Part shown: positions 35,067 to 49,201 of the stretch, piece after piece
Numbering within the stretch: position 1 is the stretch's first letter
Layout: each line of letters opens with the position of its first letter
From: Allomyces macrogynus ATCC 38327
Lineage: Eukaryota > Blastocladiomycota > Blastocladiomycetes > Blastocladiales > Blastocladiaceae
Length of the DNA stretch: 64,000 nucleotides
Direction of reading: 5' to 3'
Assembly (NCBI GenBank): GCA_000151295.1
Contig: GG745356.1
Location: 549,361-613,360, forward strand
Program-made: the position numbers and the translations under genes
Notes under the pieces: generated by a model
Database searches by the model: none
What the model saw: only the letters and a program-made list of their open reading frames with translations
Told to the model about the DNA's origin: nothing

Positions 35067-35313
35067 CTTCACCTTCGCCATCAGTTTTGGTTTGTCAATT
35101 CCGGGCAGGGCGAGCCCGTTCGGCGTCGCAGTCGGCGGGACATCCGCGCGTCGATGGCCAAACCGATCTGTGAGGGTTGCAATAAATCCTTGTTCCAAAT
35201 ACGAACAACAAAAGCATGGCGCCCAACAACGCGCTCCACTACAACTTCCCGCGCCACTTGCCCACGACCAACGGCGCCGGCCCCACCGCTGGCACGCGCT
35301 CCCCCTCGGCGAG
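34302..35313. other. Intergenic, contains a 58-base T run
   Basis: No gene is seen. It includes the region upstream of receptor B and the downstream flank of glutathione reductase, with a long T homopolymer (listed separately). Confidence 0.45.
35009..35066. repeat. Uninterrupted run of 58 T
   Basis: Read on the minus strand this is A58, starting 247 bp beyond the glutathione reductase stop codon. It is by far the longest homopolymer in the window. It may be a retroposed poly(A) tail, a slippage product, or an assembly artefact. Flanking CTTGCAAG occurs immediately left of the run. Confidence 0.95.
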
Positions 35314-37189
<1,876 letters not shown>

Positions 37190-37765
37190 CGCGAAAACCA
37201 ACAGGCAAAACTTGGCCACCACCAACACCACCAGGCGACCAGCACCACCAAATCGCTCCTCACCCGGAGACGCGCCATGGACGTTGACGCGCGCACCACC
37301 GCGCGTACATTCTTCGCCCGTCTCCGCCCGCGACCGCTCGGTCAGCACCTGGTCAGCGTGAGCGTGCACCGGCAGTGACAACCAGCCGACCACCATCACA
37401 AGTCACAACAAGATCAAATACGAGATGCCATGGACGGTGTGTATGCCCTGATCAAGCCAAATCGACAAACAAAAAGTTGAACAAAAATGAGATGCGCGGC
37501 AAACTTGCCAACACTCTCCACCCGCGCAATGCCGCATCTTTTTCACACCGCCAAACCTACCCAAGCACCACGACCACTTGGGTCGCACGGCACGACACGC
37601 AACGCCGCGACCACCAACACCTACGCCCTTGTCTTGCGAACCGCCGCCTCCCACTGCGCGTGCGCCGCAAAAGAGATCCGCACACCAACGCAGACGCGAT
37701 CGACGGCGGCAAGCACACGACAATCGCTGGACTCCACGCGACCGATAGCGACGCCAGGATGGTCT
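37190..37765 (-). pseudogene. Duplicated 3' end of the Ca2+-ATPase gene, with a nonsense codon
   Basis: This stretch matches 39915-40440, the last codons and downstream flank of the Ca2+-ATPase gene, on the same strand. On the minus strand the tail reads FAAHAQWEAAVRKTRA, stop, VLVVAALRVVP, where the intact gene has AQWEAAIRKTRAQVSVVAALRVAP. A CAG to TAG change explains the stop. The flank is also shared (AGGCAAAACTTG, GCCATGGACGGTG and CTCGGTCAGCAC or similar blocks). The rest of the gene is absent, so it cannot be functional. Confidence 0.75.
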
Positions 37766-38270
37766 CGGTCGCAGTTTACAAAACACGAAACAGTTGCGAC
37801 TCTATTAACACGACCGCTGTAAGCCTGGTCGATGCGAGGGCTGTTGAACGCGACCACTTGTTTTGCTGTTGCTGGCGTGACTTTGCCTTGAGTGAACAGT
37901 CGCGCCGCGCCAGCACAGACAGCACTGGCACGATTTTCAGTTGCGAGCGTCAGGGGTTGATGCGACCAAAATTCAAGTATTACCGATTGACCTTCAAGAA
38001 AAGCAATAGCCAGGATCGGCGAGACAAAACTGCAAACCTTCATCCGTCCCCTTTCGGCTTCAGCACATGGGCTGCGCACAAGTTCACCAACAACGGCGCT
38101 GCACAAACGTTGCGGCTTCCCCGACGTTCACCAGCTCTCCATTTCTTCAGCCAGCGCTCCTGTCTCGACGGACCTGCGCTCACGTATCTACAAAGCGGTC
38201 GACCCGCCCTCTCTCCGCACCAACTCGGTTCCATCAACTTGCTTCGCCGTCCTGCTCGCTCGCACCCGCC

Positions 38271-39208
38271 ATGACCCACCAGTCCAAGCTCGCCATCTTG
38301 GCACTGCTCGCTGCCCTCATGGCGCTCATGACGGTTGGCACGGCACAGGTTTAAGCATCCCCTACGATAACAACCGGTATTCTCATAGTTTTATCACGAG
38401 CAACGTTGACGGCACATTCCGAGTTACGGTGTCGGCGTGCGCTGCCGTTACGTTGTGGACGTGGAGTGCCGGGCGAGCAGTTCCAAGTGAAAATCAATGG
38501 CGTGGACAAGGGTATGTTTCGGTTTTCTCCCATTTGATTGCAGCGGCAGCCAGCAGAATAGCCCGCAGCAAGAGCAAAATCAACCAAATCGACTTCAGAT
38601 CAGATCTGACGCATTGGGTCATCATGTTCATCCGCGCTTTAGGGAGAACGCCGGCGCCGATTTCAAACTGCACTCGCCATACCACCAGCCCCGAAACGAC
38701 CTGGACGCTGCACGAGTACTCCAAGGGCACTTCCAGCTCGCGGTGGGCGACAATGCCTTTGTCATCACGCGGATCGCTGGCTCGCAACAGCCCATGGGCA
38801 CCAATGCCAAGTCTAGAGCCGTACGGCTCGATCTCTTGCTTGATGTTACACACTTGCTGCCAGCACGAATTGCCAGCTCTGACCATGCTTCTACGTGTAA
38901 ATCGACATGAGGGCCTGGAGCCTCCCGCCCCGGACAAGGTCGGACGGCAGCCGGCAAAGTCACGACGTGCGCGGCCGCGATCGCGGCATGCCAGGGACGT
39001 AGCGGTCGCCAACTAGGACAAGCTGCTCACGCTTGTGTGCGCGAGCCCGGCCATCAAGATGAACCCGTTCGACGGTGTCATGATCGCGTCGTGGTACGTG
39101 GTACGGCAACTCGTTTGGCAGCGTCGCGATGCAGATGCTATTCACGCAACAGTTCAACATGATCGCGCTCGTGCTTGCGCCCGTCTAACCGTTGTCCGCG
39201 CTGCCGTA
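38271..39208 (+). pseudogene. Decayed gene of a secreted-protein family
   Basis: A good signal peptide starts at 38271 (MTHQSKLAILALLAALMALM), but the frame stops within 28 codons. Later pieces in other frames read FITSNVDGTFRVTVSACAAV, VPGEQFQVKINGVDK and HFQLAVGDNAFVITRIAG. After an apparent intron ending CATGAG near 38909, they continue DKV.TAAGKVTTCAAAIAAC, PAIKMNPFDGVMIASW and MQMLFTQQFNMIALVLAPV. The last piece ends in a TAA where the related copy at 58.7 kb has Tyr. Several frameshifts are needed to connect the parts. I do not recognise the family. It looks like a small extracellular domain with conserved Cys. The intron sits at the same place in both copies, so the duplication was at DNA level. 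Confidence 0.6.
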
Positions 39209-40236
39209 GGCGGACAACCAGGGTGGCGCCACATTGGGATTGGCGGTTTTCCGCCATGTATTTTTTTTGGAGGCCGTCATTGTGCCTACTTGTTTCTTGC
39301 ACGAATTGGACCCCGAACCTGGTAATGAAGAACCGTTCTTGCGCAATTCTGGTTGGTCGCTGCTGATACTGCTGGGTTGTGCACAGAGGATGCTGGCATT
39401 CTCCTTCCTGGCCATAATCCTCTTTTCCGTCCACCCACCATCACTGAGCGACCGACATCGTTGGACCCACGCGTCAGGTCAACACTCTCATAGCGGCACC
39501 TGGTCCAACTAACGCCTGTCGTTCTTGCAAAAGCAAAGCCGGCAGCGCTCAAAGAACGGCAATTGTCACCTCTTTTGAATCGCATTATCAGCGGCGGCGA
39601 CGCTCACGCGTTACCTGGCCTGCAGGTTACGATATACCAGCCCGGGCGAAAGGTTTCATGTCACAACCAATGTCCAGAACGTGCATCGTGCATCTGGTCC
39701 TTGCAGTAGTATGTAGCAAGCAACAATGCCGAATATGGACACGTTTGACACCAATCTCGCGAGCTTGCAGGTCACAGCGGAGGCGGCACCACGGTGTTAT
39801 TAAAAAATTCTCGACTGGTGCATTCGTGACTGGCCGCGCGAGCATGGGTCGCAAGTCGCGAAATCTGGAACCACGTCTCTGTTGGCCCGACGATTATTGC
39901 TCTGACCAGCAGCTCGCGAAAATCGGCAGGCAAAACTTGACCAACCATCGAGCGCCGACTTTTTCCGCCGCCGCCGCTGCCGCCGCCGCCGCCGTTCGGT
40001 CAGCACGTGTGGTCAGCACGCGAGCAAGGTCAGCAAGACCGCGCCGCGCGCCGGCCAACTCCCACCAAAAGTAGATCAAGCAACGGACGCCATGGACGGT
40101 GCGCTGTGTATTTACAAAATCAAGGAATTTGACAAAAACGAATCATAAAAAAGGAGCGCTTGATCGGTCCGTCGTCGCTCTCCACCCACTCGAAGCCGCG
40201 CAACCAAGCAACAAAAAACACGTCTATCCCTTGCTC
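39209..40236. other. No gene recognised
   Basis: This is the downstream flank of the Ca2+-ATPase gene. Positions 39915 onward match the relic at 37190-37765. A GCC-rich patch lies at 39964-39995. Confidence 0.4.
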
Positions 40237-43200
40237 TTACTCGAGCACCACGACCCCACTCGGATCGCGCGGTGCGACACGCAACGCCGCGACCACCGAC
40301 ACCTGCGCCCTCGTCTTACGAATCGCCGCCTCCCACTGCGCGCGCGCCGCAAACGAGATTGGTGCTGATGACGCTGACGCAATCGACGGCGGTGCGCGGG
40401 CCACAAACGCCGGGCTCGACGCAACCGACGGGGTGGCCTCGGCAGCCGCGTTCAGCGGTGCGAGTTCCGTGTCGCTTCCTGGCACGATTGACGCGCGGTG
40501 AATTGCCGATGCGGCGGGTGCCGGGAGGGCCGCGCGCGCGGCGGCAGCGACGGCCTCGTGTTCTGCGGCCGCGAGAAGGCGCTGCTCTTCGTCGTCGGCT
40601 TCCTTGGCGGCGCGTTCCGCGTCCGGGCCGTAGAACTTGGTCGTGAACCAGGCGCGGCCAACGTCCGGGATCACGGCCTTGATGATGAATCCGAGCGGGA
40701 GGGAGAAGAGGCCGAACGCGAGACACACACCCCATTCAGCGCCCGAGAGCGGGGTCACGTTGAACACGAGCGACCCGAACTGGATGATGATCACTTGAAT
40801 CACGCCAATCACGAGAATGATGCCAATGAACATCGGGTTCTTGTGCACGCGCTCAAAGACGTTGTACTCGCCGTGAATTTGCCGTCCGTTGAACAGGTTC
40901 ACGAGCTGCAGCCAGACAAATGTGTTGAAGACGACCGCCGACAGCCGGCGGGCAACGTAGTGGTCGACGGTCGCGGCATTCGCGTCCTCGGCGAGCCCAA
41001 ACGCGGCCTTGTCAGAGTCCACGTCGGTGAACGTGAACGAGAACATGTTCGGCGCGCGGTAGGTGAGCGAGATCGTCACGGCAATCTGGTAGGCGGCCTG
41101 GAAGATCATTTGCTTCCACATGTCGTAACCAATCAGCGGGTCCGACTTCTTGTGCGGCAACCGGTCGAGCAGGGCCTCAGTCGGTGGGTCCGTGGCCAGG
41201 GCCAAGGCGGCGAGCGTGTCCATGATCAGGTTCACCCACAGCATCTGCACAGCCGTGATGACGGTTTCCGAGTCCTCGTCAGCGGCCGCCGTGATGAGAG
41301 CAAGACCGACGGCGGTAATGTTGACGGTCAGCTGGAACTGCAAGAACTTGCGCACGGCATCGTAGACAGAGCGGCCCCACATGACGGCCTTAGTCTAATG
41401 ACAAAAGACGGAAATGATGAGTTAAGAGTCGCAAAAACCACTAGCAAGGTCGGTTCGAAGAAGCGCGTACCAGTGAAGCAAAGTTGTCCTATTGGTCGAA
41501 GCAAGAAAGGCGGTCAGATTTGCGTCCGAAGAGTTTAGCGAGTCAAAAATGGAAAAACGCACATCAAGAAGCACAATATCAGCTGCCTCCTTGGCCACTT
41601 CGGTACCCGCAATCCCCATGGCGAACCCGACATCCGCGGCCTTGAGCGCCGGTGCGTCGTTGGTCCCATCACCCGTCACAGCGACCGTCTGACCCATTGA
41701 CTTGAGCTTGTTGACCAAGATCCGCTTATCGAGGGGCGACGACCGAGCGAGCACGCGCAGCTTGGGCAACATCTTTTCCATATCGGCATCCGACAGAGCG
41801 CGGAACACGGGCCCCTCCATGACGATCCCATCCTCCTCGTACAAAATCCCACACTTCTTGGCAATATTCTCGGCCGTCACCTTGTTATCGCCCGTGACCA
41901 TGCGCACAATGATCCCAGCCGTCTGACACTTCTTCACGGCCGGCGGCACTTCCGGGCGCAACGGGTCCTCGATCCCGACCACGCCGAGCCAGACCAAATT
42001 ATGCATGTCGAGATCCGTCGCGAGTTCAGTCGTATTGGGTGCATCCATATCCTTGTACGCAATCCCAATCGTGCGCAGCGCCTGTGTCGCATAGTCGTAA
42101 ATCCGCGCCTCGATCCGCGCCTTGGTCGCGTCGTCGAGCGGCGCGACGGTACCGTCGGCCGTCACGTACCAGTCGCACGCGCGCAAAACAATCTCCGACG
42201 CGCCCTTGGTGAACAGCCGCGCGCCGCCGCGCACGGGCGGATTCGACTCACCTGGGTGCGCCTGGCTCGCGACGACGGCGAGCCCCTGCATCGGTGGGAA
42301 CTCGGTCCCGAACGCGCCAGACTTGGCAATCAGGACTGACATGCGCTTCTTTTCCGACGAAAAAGGAAGCATCCCAAGCTGTGTTGCATTGGCGCGGTCC
42401 GCGGCAAATGGCGCATCGAGCGCGGTCGAGAACCCGAGCAGCGCGCACTCGGTCTTCGGCCCGACAAGCACAGGTTTCCCGGCCTCGTCGGTGCCCTCGT
42501 ACGCGGTCGAGTTGAGGTTGACGGCCTGCGTGAGGACGGTACGGAAGTGGGCGAGGTCGGCGGCGCGCGACTTGATTTGCTCTTCGGTCGCGAACGTGAA
42601 GTGGCCGCCGAAAAAGTCGCCTTGCACGACGGTCATTTTGTTTTGTGTGAGCGTACCCGTCTTGTCGGAGCAGATGGTGGTCGCGCCGCCCATGGTCTCG
42701 CAGGACGAGAGGACGCGGACGAGGTTGTTGTCCTTGAGCATGCGGATCGTCGCGTAGCTATTCGAAGGTGGGAGAGGACCGAGTGAGCAGCCAATAGACA
42801 GAAACCGCGACACACAAAGAAACGTACCCAAGCGCGAGCGTCACAGCCATCGGCAGCCCCTCGGGCACCGCGACCACGACCACGGTCACACCCGTAATCA
42901 AAATCTTGATAATCTTCTGCGCGATCCCGGCGCCACCAAGGTGCACGACGTCGCCGTTCGGCTCCGTCTTGGTCCACCCGCGCGACCCGTAAATGGCCAA
43001 AAACTTGATCAGCGAGACGAGCACAATGACCGCAGCGCCAGCAATACCAAACTTGGCAATATTGTTCGCGAGCCGGTTGAGCTTGGTCTGCAGCGGCGTA
43101 AACTCGGGCGGGGCGTTGCGCAGCGCCATGACCGACCGCCCGTGCAGCGAGTGCTGTCCAACGGCCGTGACCAGGTACGTGGCCATGCCATCGATCACTT

Positions 43201-44127
43201 TCGACCCGGAAATCAGGAACCGGTCGCCCTCGAGTGTCTTCTTGACGGCGTCAGTCTCACCCGTGACGGTCGATTCGTCGAGCTTGCAGTTGGACGCGGT
43301 GAGCAAGATACCGTCAGCCGGAACGACGTCGCCCGTGACCAGGTGGATAATGTCGCCGACGAGCAAGTGGATCAGGGGCAGTTGCGCCTGCGCGGCGGGC
43401 GCACCGGCGGTGGCGCGGCGCGTGACGGTGATGGCCGACGACAGGCCGCGCTGCGTTGAGAGGAACCGGAACTGCAAGGCCTTCTTGTAGTCGTTGCCAG
43501 CATTCACAACGACGACGATTGCGACCGTCGCGAGAATGGCAACACCCTCTACAAACCGGAAAAACACACATCGCGGGCGGGTCAGCGGCGTTCCAATAAC
43601 GGCACCTCCGACACGAAATTCAAAAAGAACCGACCGATCCATTCGAACGGATCTTTTCCGTCAAATTTCATGTAGAGACCCACGCCAATCGAAACAATCG
43701 CAGCCGCGAGCAAGATTTGCAGCATGCGGTCATTGAGCGCCTCGAGCATGAGCTTGAACAGCGATGGTGGCGGACTCGGTGCAAGAAAATTCGTGCCGTA
43801 CGCGTGCCGCCGCGCCTTGAAGTTGTTGTCGAGCGTGTAGCCCTCGGGCAGGAGGTCGTGCGCGATCGCATGCGGGTCGGCCGGGTCGAGCTTGTCCTCG
43901 CCGGGAAGGCCGTGCTCGTCGGATGCGAGCCCGTTTTCGAGGTCGGCGTGCAGTGTGCGCGCGAGCCCTTCGGCACCGCCCAGCTCGGCGAGGAGCGCGA
44001 GGTTGCGGTTGTCGGTGAGCTCTTGCAGCGTCTCAATGGAGAGCGGGAAGACGGGGTGCGCGGTCATGATGGGCTTGACGGGCCCCGCTGGCGCGCTACT
44101 GGCGGCGGCAGCGTCATCGGCGGCCAT
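40237..44127 (-). CDS. Plasma-membrane-type Ca2+-ATPase (P-type, IIB)
   Basis: Five exons join in frame to 1,194 residues: 44127-43635, 43548-42828, 42757-41563, 41488-41471 (18 nt) and 41394-40237. It pumps Ca2+ out of the cytosol, at the plasma membrane or vacuole. Signatures: WIEGVAILATVAIVVVV (TM2 region), PEGLP in VPEGLPMAVTLALGYATIRM (TM4), the phosphorylated Asp in CSDKTGTLTQNKM, the hinge GDGTNDAPALKAADVGFAMG, then LLDDNFASLTKAVMWGRSVYD, which exists only when the 18-nt exon is included. TM5-10 follow (VQMLWVNLIMDTLAALALATDPP). The cytosolic tail ends in AQWEAAIRKTRAQVSVVAALR, which resembles the calmodulin-binding helix of animal PMCA pumps (LWFRGLNRIQTQIRVV type). The start at 44127 is the first Met before conserved sequence. 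The 3' end is duplicated at 37190-37765. Confidence 0.95.
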
Positions 44128-45689
44128 GGTGGCAACTGCAAATGCGCGATCAGCAATGGCAAACTTGGTCGGGTGCGAGAGCAGCAAGCGCGTCGTTGGA
44201 AGCGGCGTGGACAGGCGTGGAGGACCGAACAACAGGTGTCGACGATATTTCGGGGAGGTGGCCGATAGTTATAGTCGTCGGCGCTGGGCAGCTTTTCCCG
44301 AACTTGCAAGCGACTTTGCGAGCGGTGCAATGCAGTGTGGTGGTTGGCGGTCACAGCCGCAGCGATGGCGGCGCGTGGCGACGATGGATCGACGACGCCT
44401 CCGCTTGGTCGTGCAAGGACCCAGAGTCGGACGAGCACGGCGCGCTGTTGGCGAGCCCACCGCGCGCCTTGTTCTCGTCCAACCGAACGTTTCTCGAAGA
44501 AAACCCGCAACTCCACGCCAACTGCGACGCTCCTCTCCCTGGCTGCCTGAGTTTTGCCACGGAAAACGACTGGAAGAAAACCCAGGTGCACGAACCACCC
44601 CCGTCGCGGAATCCCGACCGCGGGCGAGCGAGCACAGGTGGCACACACCCGCACGTTCGCCGCGACAAAAAGGAGAACTGGCGGGCGGCGCGTGCTCAAA
44701 TCATGCTCGTGATCGCCCTCATTTCGCGCCGCCCTCTCGGGCGAGGCGGGCGGCGCCAAACCTATGAAAACGTGGCCATTCGCATTCGTTGGGCATCCGC
44801 ATGCACTGTTAATCGTGGTTGGACATCTTTCTGGACCCCTTCCACGAGTCAAAAAAGCATTTTGCGAAAGCATGATTTGGCATCCGTTTTTGCGGAAGTG
44901 GAGGCTGGGACTGGAAGCTTTTCGTTGCAAGAGAAAAGAGGACCCGATTTGGAAAAGGTGTTTGACGAGGCCAGCGCATGAGAAAAAGGTGATCGACCAG
45001 TCTACCATAGCGACCTGACGATTGTCTTCGTGACAAGAGCTTCTGTTGGACCCGACCCAGTGGCATCGAAGGATGCGATCTTCATTTGTTGCGAATCGAT
45101 CTAGCCCAAAAGCTTCGTGCCACCAACTTTACTGAAAAGCACGAGAAGTTGGTGAGAGTTTGCAAGGAATCGGTCGTTGCATGGCAGCCGACCAGGGGAA
45201 CGCTTCAACCACTGCACTGTGTGCCATCTGTGACTGCCAATCACTTTCCAGGACACGAAAACGGCGCTGGCAGGTCACGCCGCACAGGTCGGCCCAAGAT
45301 GGTCGCTCCAGGCCGCTCGCTCATCGATGTCCAAGAGCGCAGATCCGCTCCAGGCCGCCAGCCGCCAAGTCGACGGCACGTGACCGCGCATATCACAGGT
45401 CGGGATCACTCTGCTGTCGCTGCCGGCCCATGATCAATCTGCACCTCTCGCGCCCTGCAGGCAACCACCCCGTGCAACTGACTGCATTCGACGCCCAACC
45501 AACCGCACGCGCTGGTCCACACGCCTCCTCCAGTGCCGGCGCTCTCCGCATACACATAGACGGTGACCTGTCAGGACCCTCCACCACGCCAACGTGCCCC
45601 ACTGCTCGCTCGCGCACGCTGATCGCGCCCAGTCCCACATACTCGCTCCACCGCTCTCCTCCACGTTCCCCACCCCGAATTCCCCAACC
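44128..45689. promoter_or_regulatory. Divergent upstream region of the Ca2+-ATPase and CFAP210-like genes
   Basis: This is 1.56 kb between two divergent starts. Open frames on both strands (up to 314 codons) are low complexity and overlap each other. I recognise no gene. Confidence 0.4.
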
Positions 45690-47777
45690 ATGGCGTCGCC
45701 GCCCCGTGCAACGGCGCCCGCGCCGCACAAGCCGGGCTACTACACTGGTACCCGTCACCTACCCCTACCTCCCGCTCGCCCACGCACGCTGATCCGTCCC
45801 CGTCCCCATCGGCCGGCTGCTAGGTCTCGCTCACGACGACCCGGCGCTCCTTCCCGCGCTCCCGACGACACGCAGCCCCGCCGGCGCGGCCCACTCGGCC
45901 CCACCGACGGCCGCCGGACTCGCGACCGCCGGCGCTCCAGGCCCGCCCGGCTCCCAAATTGCGTTTGCCGACTACCTACGGCTGCACCGCGCCGTCGCCG
46001 ACAAGGACGCCAAGTACCATCCGCCCGAGTGGCGCCGGCAGGCGGCGTTGCAGGAGGAGGTGCGTGCGTCTCGCGCTCTCTCCGAAACGCGATGAGGAAC
46101 GTAGACTAATCGTGGACGGGTGGGATGGTGTAGAAAAAGCGCCTGCACGAGCAGTCAGTGGCCATGGTCGCGAAATGGAATAACACGATTGCCGGGCAGC
46201 GCAAGGCACGACTTGCCGCGCAGCACGAAAAGGCGCGTGCGGCTGAAGTACGTCGTTTTTTTTTTTTTTGCGAAACCATCCGTCGTCGTGCGGTAGAGTC
46301 TGATTCGCAGCCCGTGGATTAGGAACAACGGCAGCAAATTGACCAGGACTGGGCGGTCGTCAAGGCCGCGGAGCGGCAGGCCATGGTAGAGCGCGCCAAA
46401 AAGATGCAGTACTTGCAGGACGTGCGCGTGCGGCAGCTCAACTCGCAGGCGCTGATCACGCAGGTGCTCAAGGTACGTTCTCCCACCACGGCACGCGTCC
46501 GTCCACCCGGAACTCTGTCCACTCATCACACCTCGCTCCTCCGAACAGGAACGGCAAGCGCAAATCGACTACAAGAAAACCGAACACGACCTCGCGGCGC
46601 AACGCGCGCTCGACACGCTCCTCTCCGACCTGGCGCGGCTCGCAGCAGCTGACGCGGCCGCCGCCGCGCGCGCACAACAGGTCAAGGCGATGCAAGTCGC
46701 GATCGCACAGACGAACCGCAACATGTCTGAGGCGCACCGCACGGCCCATGCACAGGAACGCGCCGACTTGCGTGACTGGTGCGCAGAACAGGCGAGTGCC
46801 GCGCTCGCCGAGGACCGCGCTGACAAGGCGCGTGCGACGCGGCGCAAGGCGCAGCAGACCAAGGAGTTGGTGGAGGTGCTCAATTGGTGCGTCAAGGACA
46901 AGCACGCGCGCGATGCGCATGCAAAGGACGAGGCTGCAGAACTGGATCGGATCCACGGGCACATTTTGCGTATCAAGGAACGGATCGCACTGCAACGTCG
47001 TGCGACAGAGGCCGCGATGATTCGGTACGTCGGCACATTTTCTGACGCGCGGTGGTCATGCACGACCAAACTCATTCGTAACCCGCCTAGCGCCCGGATC
47101 GAGCGCAACGAAGCCACTGCCGAGCAGCAGGTCCCGCAACTCGTCGCGTTCCACGCAGCGCGGACCGAGTTCTTGCAAAAGATCGAGCACGCGCACGACG
47201 GCGATGGCGACCGGCGCGCCCGCGCTGAGGCTGAGCAGCGTGCGCGCAACACGGCCGCAACCGTCGAGGCGCTGCAGCTCGGGATCGAGGAGCGTCGTCA
47301 GCAGCAGGTACTCGCGCGGCTCGAAGCCGCTGACGGCCGCAAGGCGTCCGAGGCCGTGGCACGTGCCGCTGCGCATTCGGCCGAGCGCCGCAAGGAGCGC
47401 ATGAAGCGGATCCAGGCCGTCTACGGCGACTTGTACCGCAAGGAGATTGTACGTTTTTAACTGTGGTGATCACTGGTGTGGGCGGACGAGTTGCTGACAG
47501 GATGTGTTATTGCGATTAGGATGACCATTCGCGTGCCGAACGTGCCGAGCGTGCTGCGCACCACCGCGAGCACCAGGACGCGGCCGACCGCAAGTTGCGC
47601 GAGGACCGCGACCTACACCAGTTTGCGTCGCACTTGTGCCGTGACCTGCGCGTGCTCGGCAATGATCCGGCGCCCGTTGCCAAGAAACTCGCGGAAATGG
47701 ATCTCGACCCGCGTGCGCGCGGCCTGCATTTCGGAGAGCGCGAGGACGACACGTTCCACCGATTGGGATTGGACTAG
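45690..47777 (+). CDS. CFAP210/CCDC173-like axonemal coiled-coil protein (TPH-like)
   Basis: Seven exons join in frame to 549 residues: 45690-45747, 45824-46059, 46134-46247, 46323-46472, 46549-47024, 47091-47448 and 47520-47777. Nearly all donors are GTACGT. After a Pro and Ala rich start (MASPPRATAPAPHKPG), the protein is almost continuous charged coiled coil. The segment VRQLNSQALITQVLKERQAQ, spanning exons 4 and 5, resembles the S-x-LLLTEVLKERxAQIE signature of CFAP210 within trichohyalin/plectin-homology proteins. These are microtubule inner proteins of motile cilia. The C-terminus (HFGEREDDTFHRLGLD) is globular. Its presence fits an organism with flagellated zoospores. CFAP53, MNS1 or CFAP45 are the alternatives within the same superfamily. 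Confidence 0.6.
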
Positions 47778-48560
47778 AGGGAGGGAAACGGGAGATGGAC
47801 GAGTGGACGGCAGCAAGGGCTGGGATCTTGCTGTAATACGGGTGTGACTGGACGACTGGGAGGGGAAGGGCTGGTAATGAAACGCGGCTTGATACTCAAA
47901 GCGATCTGGCCCACATCCTCACTTCGCGTAATCTGATCAAGTGTTTACCACCGTCAGTCTGGTCGATGCGCTGGGTGATTCAGGACCTGATCATAACGTT
48001 GCCGCCGTTTAGTGTGAACGACGAATAATGTCAACAGGAGGACAGAACCCCCGAAATACGGTTGAAGCGATTGAAATAGCGCGAGCGTCGAGGGAAAATG
48101 CAAAGACGCGAGCAAGATTGCGGGCCAGGAGCCGGTCGGTGGTCTTTCCTTCTAAGCTTCCATTCAACGCCATTTCGGCCACTTGTCCGTGGGCAGCTGG
48201 CCGCGTCGATCCTCAACAACTGAACCTCCAGAAAGTCTGCGCCTCTCACCTGTTCACTTGCCTTCAACCCCAATCATACCTGTATCGTCTAATCCGATCC
48301 GTCAGACACCATCCCTCCTCGGTCCACGTTTGCCGAGCGCCACACAAACTCTGGCCACGGCGGTAGTCCATGTCGGCGGCCACTGTCGCCGTGATCGCCG
48401 CATGGCCCTGCTGCACGGGCCGAGCTGTAGCAGCGGCAGCGGCGGCGGCAGCGGCGACGAAGACGACGCGTGGTTCGTATGCCGACACGTACCGCGAGCG
48501 CGCCTCGTCGGATGGTGGACAAGGAACGCGTGCGCGGCGCGAGATCGGGAAAAGCGTGGA
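47778..48560. other. Convergent intergenic region
   Basis: This lies between the 3' ends of the CFAP210-like and TMEM234-like genes. Short low-complexity frames only (GGC-rich patch at 48430-48460). No gene is recognised. Confidence 0.4.
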
Positions 48561-49201
48561 TCATGCGGTCATGCACACACTGATCCGGCGCGACGAGAAG
48601 AATCCCGGCGTGGTTCCTGGACCAGACGAGAGAGAGTCAGCATCTCGATTCCACCAAAAAGGCACCGCCCAGTCCCGCAGTGGGCAACGTACGCGTGTCG
48701 GTCACGTTCTCGCCGAGCAACCATCCAGTGAGCCAGGTCACAGCGAGCGTGAGCGAGTTGACCATTGGGCTGGCAAGAGCGAGGTCTAAGAGAATTTGGT
48801 TGACGCATCAGCGGCATGGTGCAAGAATGAGAGGGGCGGCAGTCGTTATGGTCGTCGTCGATGCGCACCGGCTTCTTGCAGCGTCTTGACGAACGCGGCT
48901 GATCCGCACAGGTTCAGGGCAAGCGGGACAATGTACTGCGCGTCGTGTCGCCGTGGACCGTGAGGAACTGGCGAAATTGGCATGGCGTCAAGAACAACGG
49001 CGCGATACTCACACGCCAGTTGGTCAAGAGCAAAGTCCATTGCTGGATCCATGACAGCTTGGTCGATGCATTGTCTGCGCTTGGTGGAGCAGTCGTGGTT
49101 GTGGCGCGGCGGAGGAACGGGTTCGTCGCGCCCCACAACAGGACCGTGGCCAGGATCCAGAGCGGGGCCGTGCTTGACGTCAAAGAAATTTGGTCATTCA
49201 T
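48561..49201 (-). CDS. TMEM234-like small membrane protein
   Basis: Four exons join in frame to 134 residues: 49201-49013, 48935-48869, 48785-48693 and 48616-48561. The donors are GTGAGT, GTGCGC and GTACGT. The protein matches the TMEM234 pattern and length: ILATVLLWGATNPFLRR (TM1), NWRYIVPLALNLCGSAAFVK (TM2), ADLALASPMVNSLTLAVTWL (TM3) with LLGENV after it, and a short final segment ending RRISVCMTA. The family belongs to the drug/metabolite transporter superfamily (EamA-like half). In animals it has been linked to kidney filtration, but its biochemical role is not established. The last exon is shorter and less hydrophobic than TM4 of animal proteins, so the 3' end of the model is the least certain part. 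Confidence 0.75.

Noticed and set aside
40498..41538. Plus-strand frame of 346 codons opposite the Ca2+-ATPase
   Set aside because: Antisense to conserved pump exons, rich in Arg, Val, Glu and His as expected for such shadows.
44064..45008. Minus-strand frame of 314 codons upstream of the Ca2+-ATPase
   Set aside because: Overlaps the pump N-terminus in another frame and several plus-strand frames; no motif.
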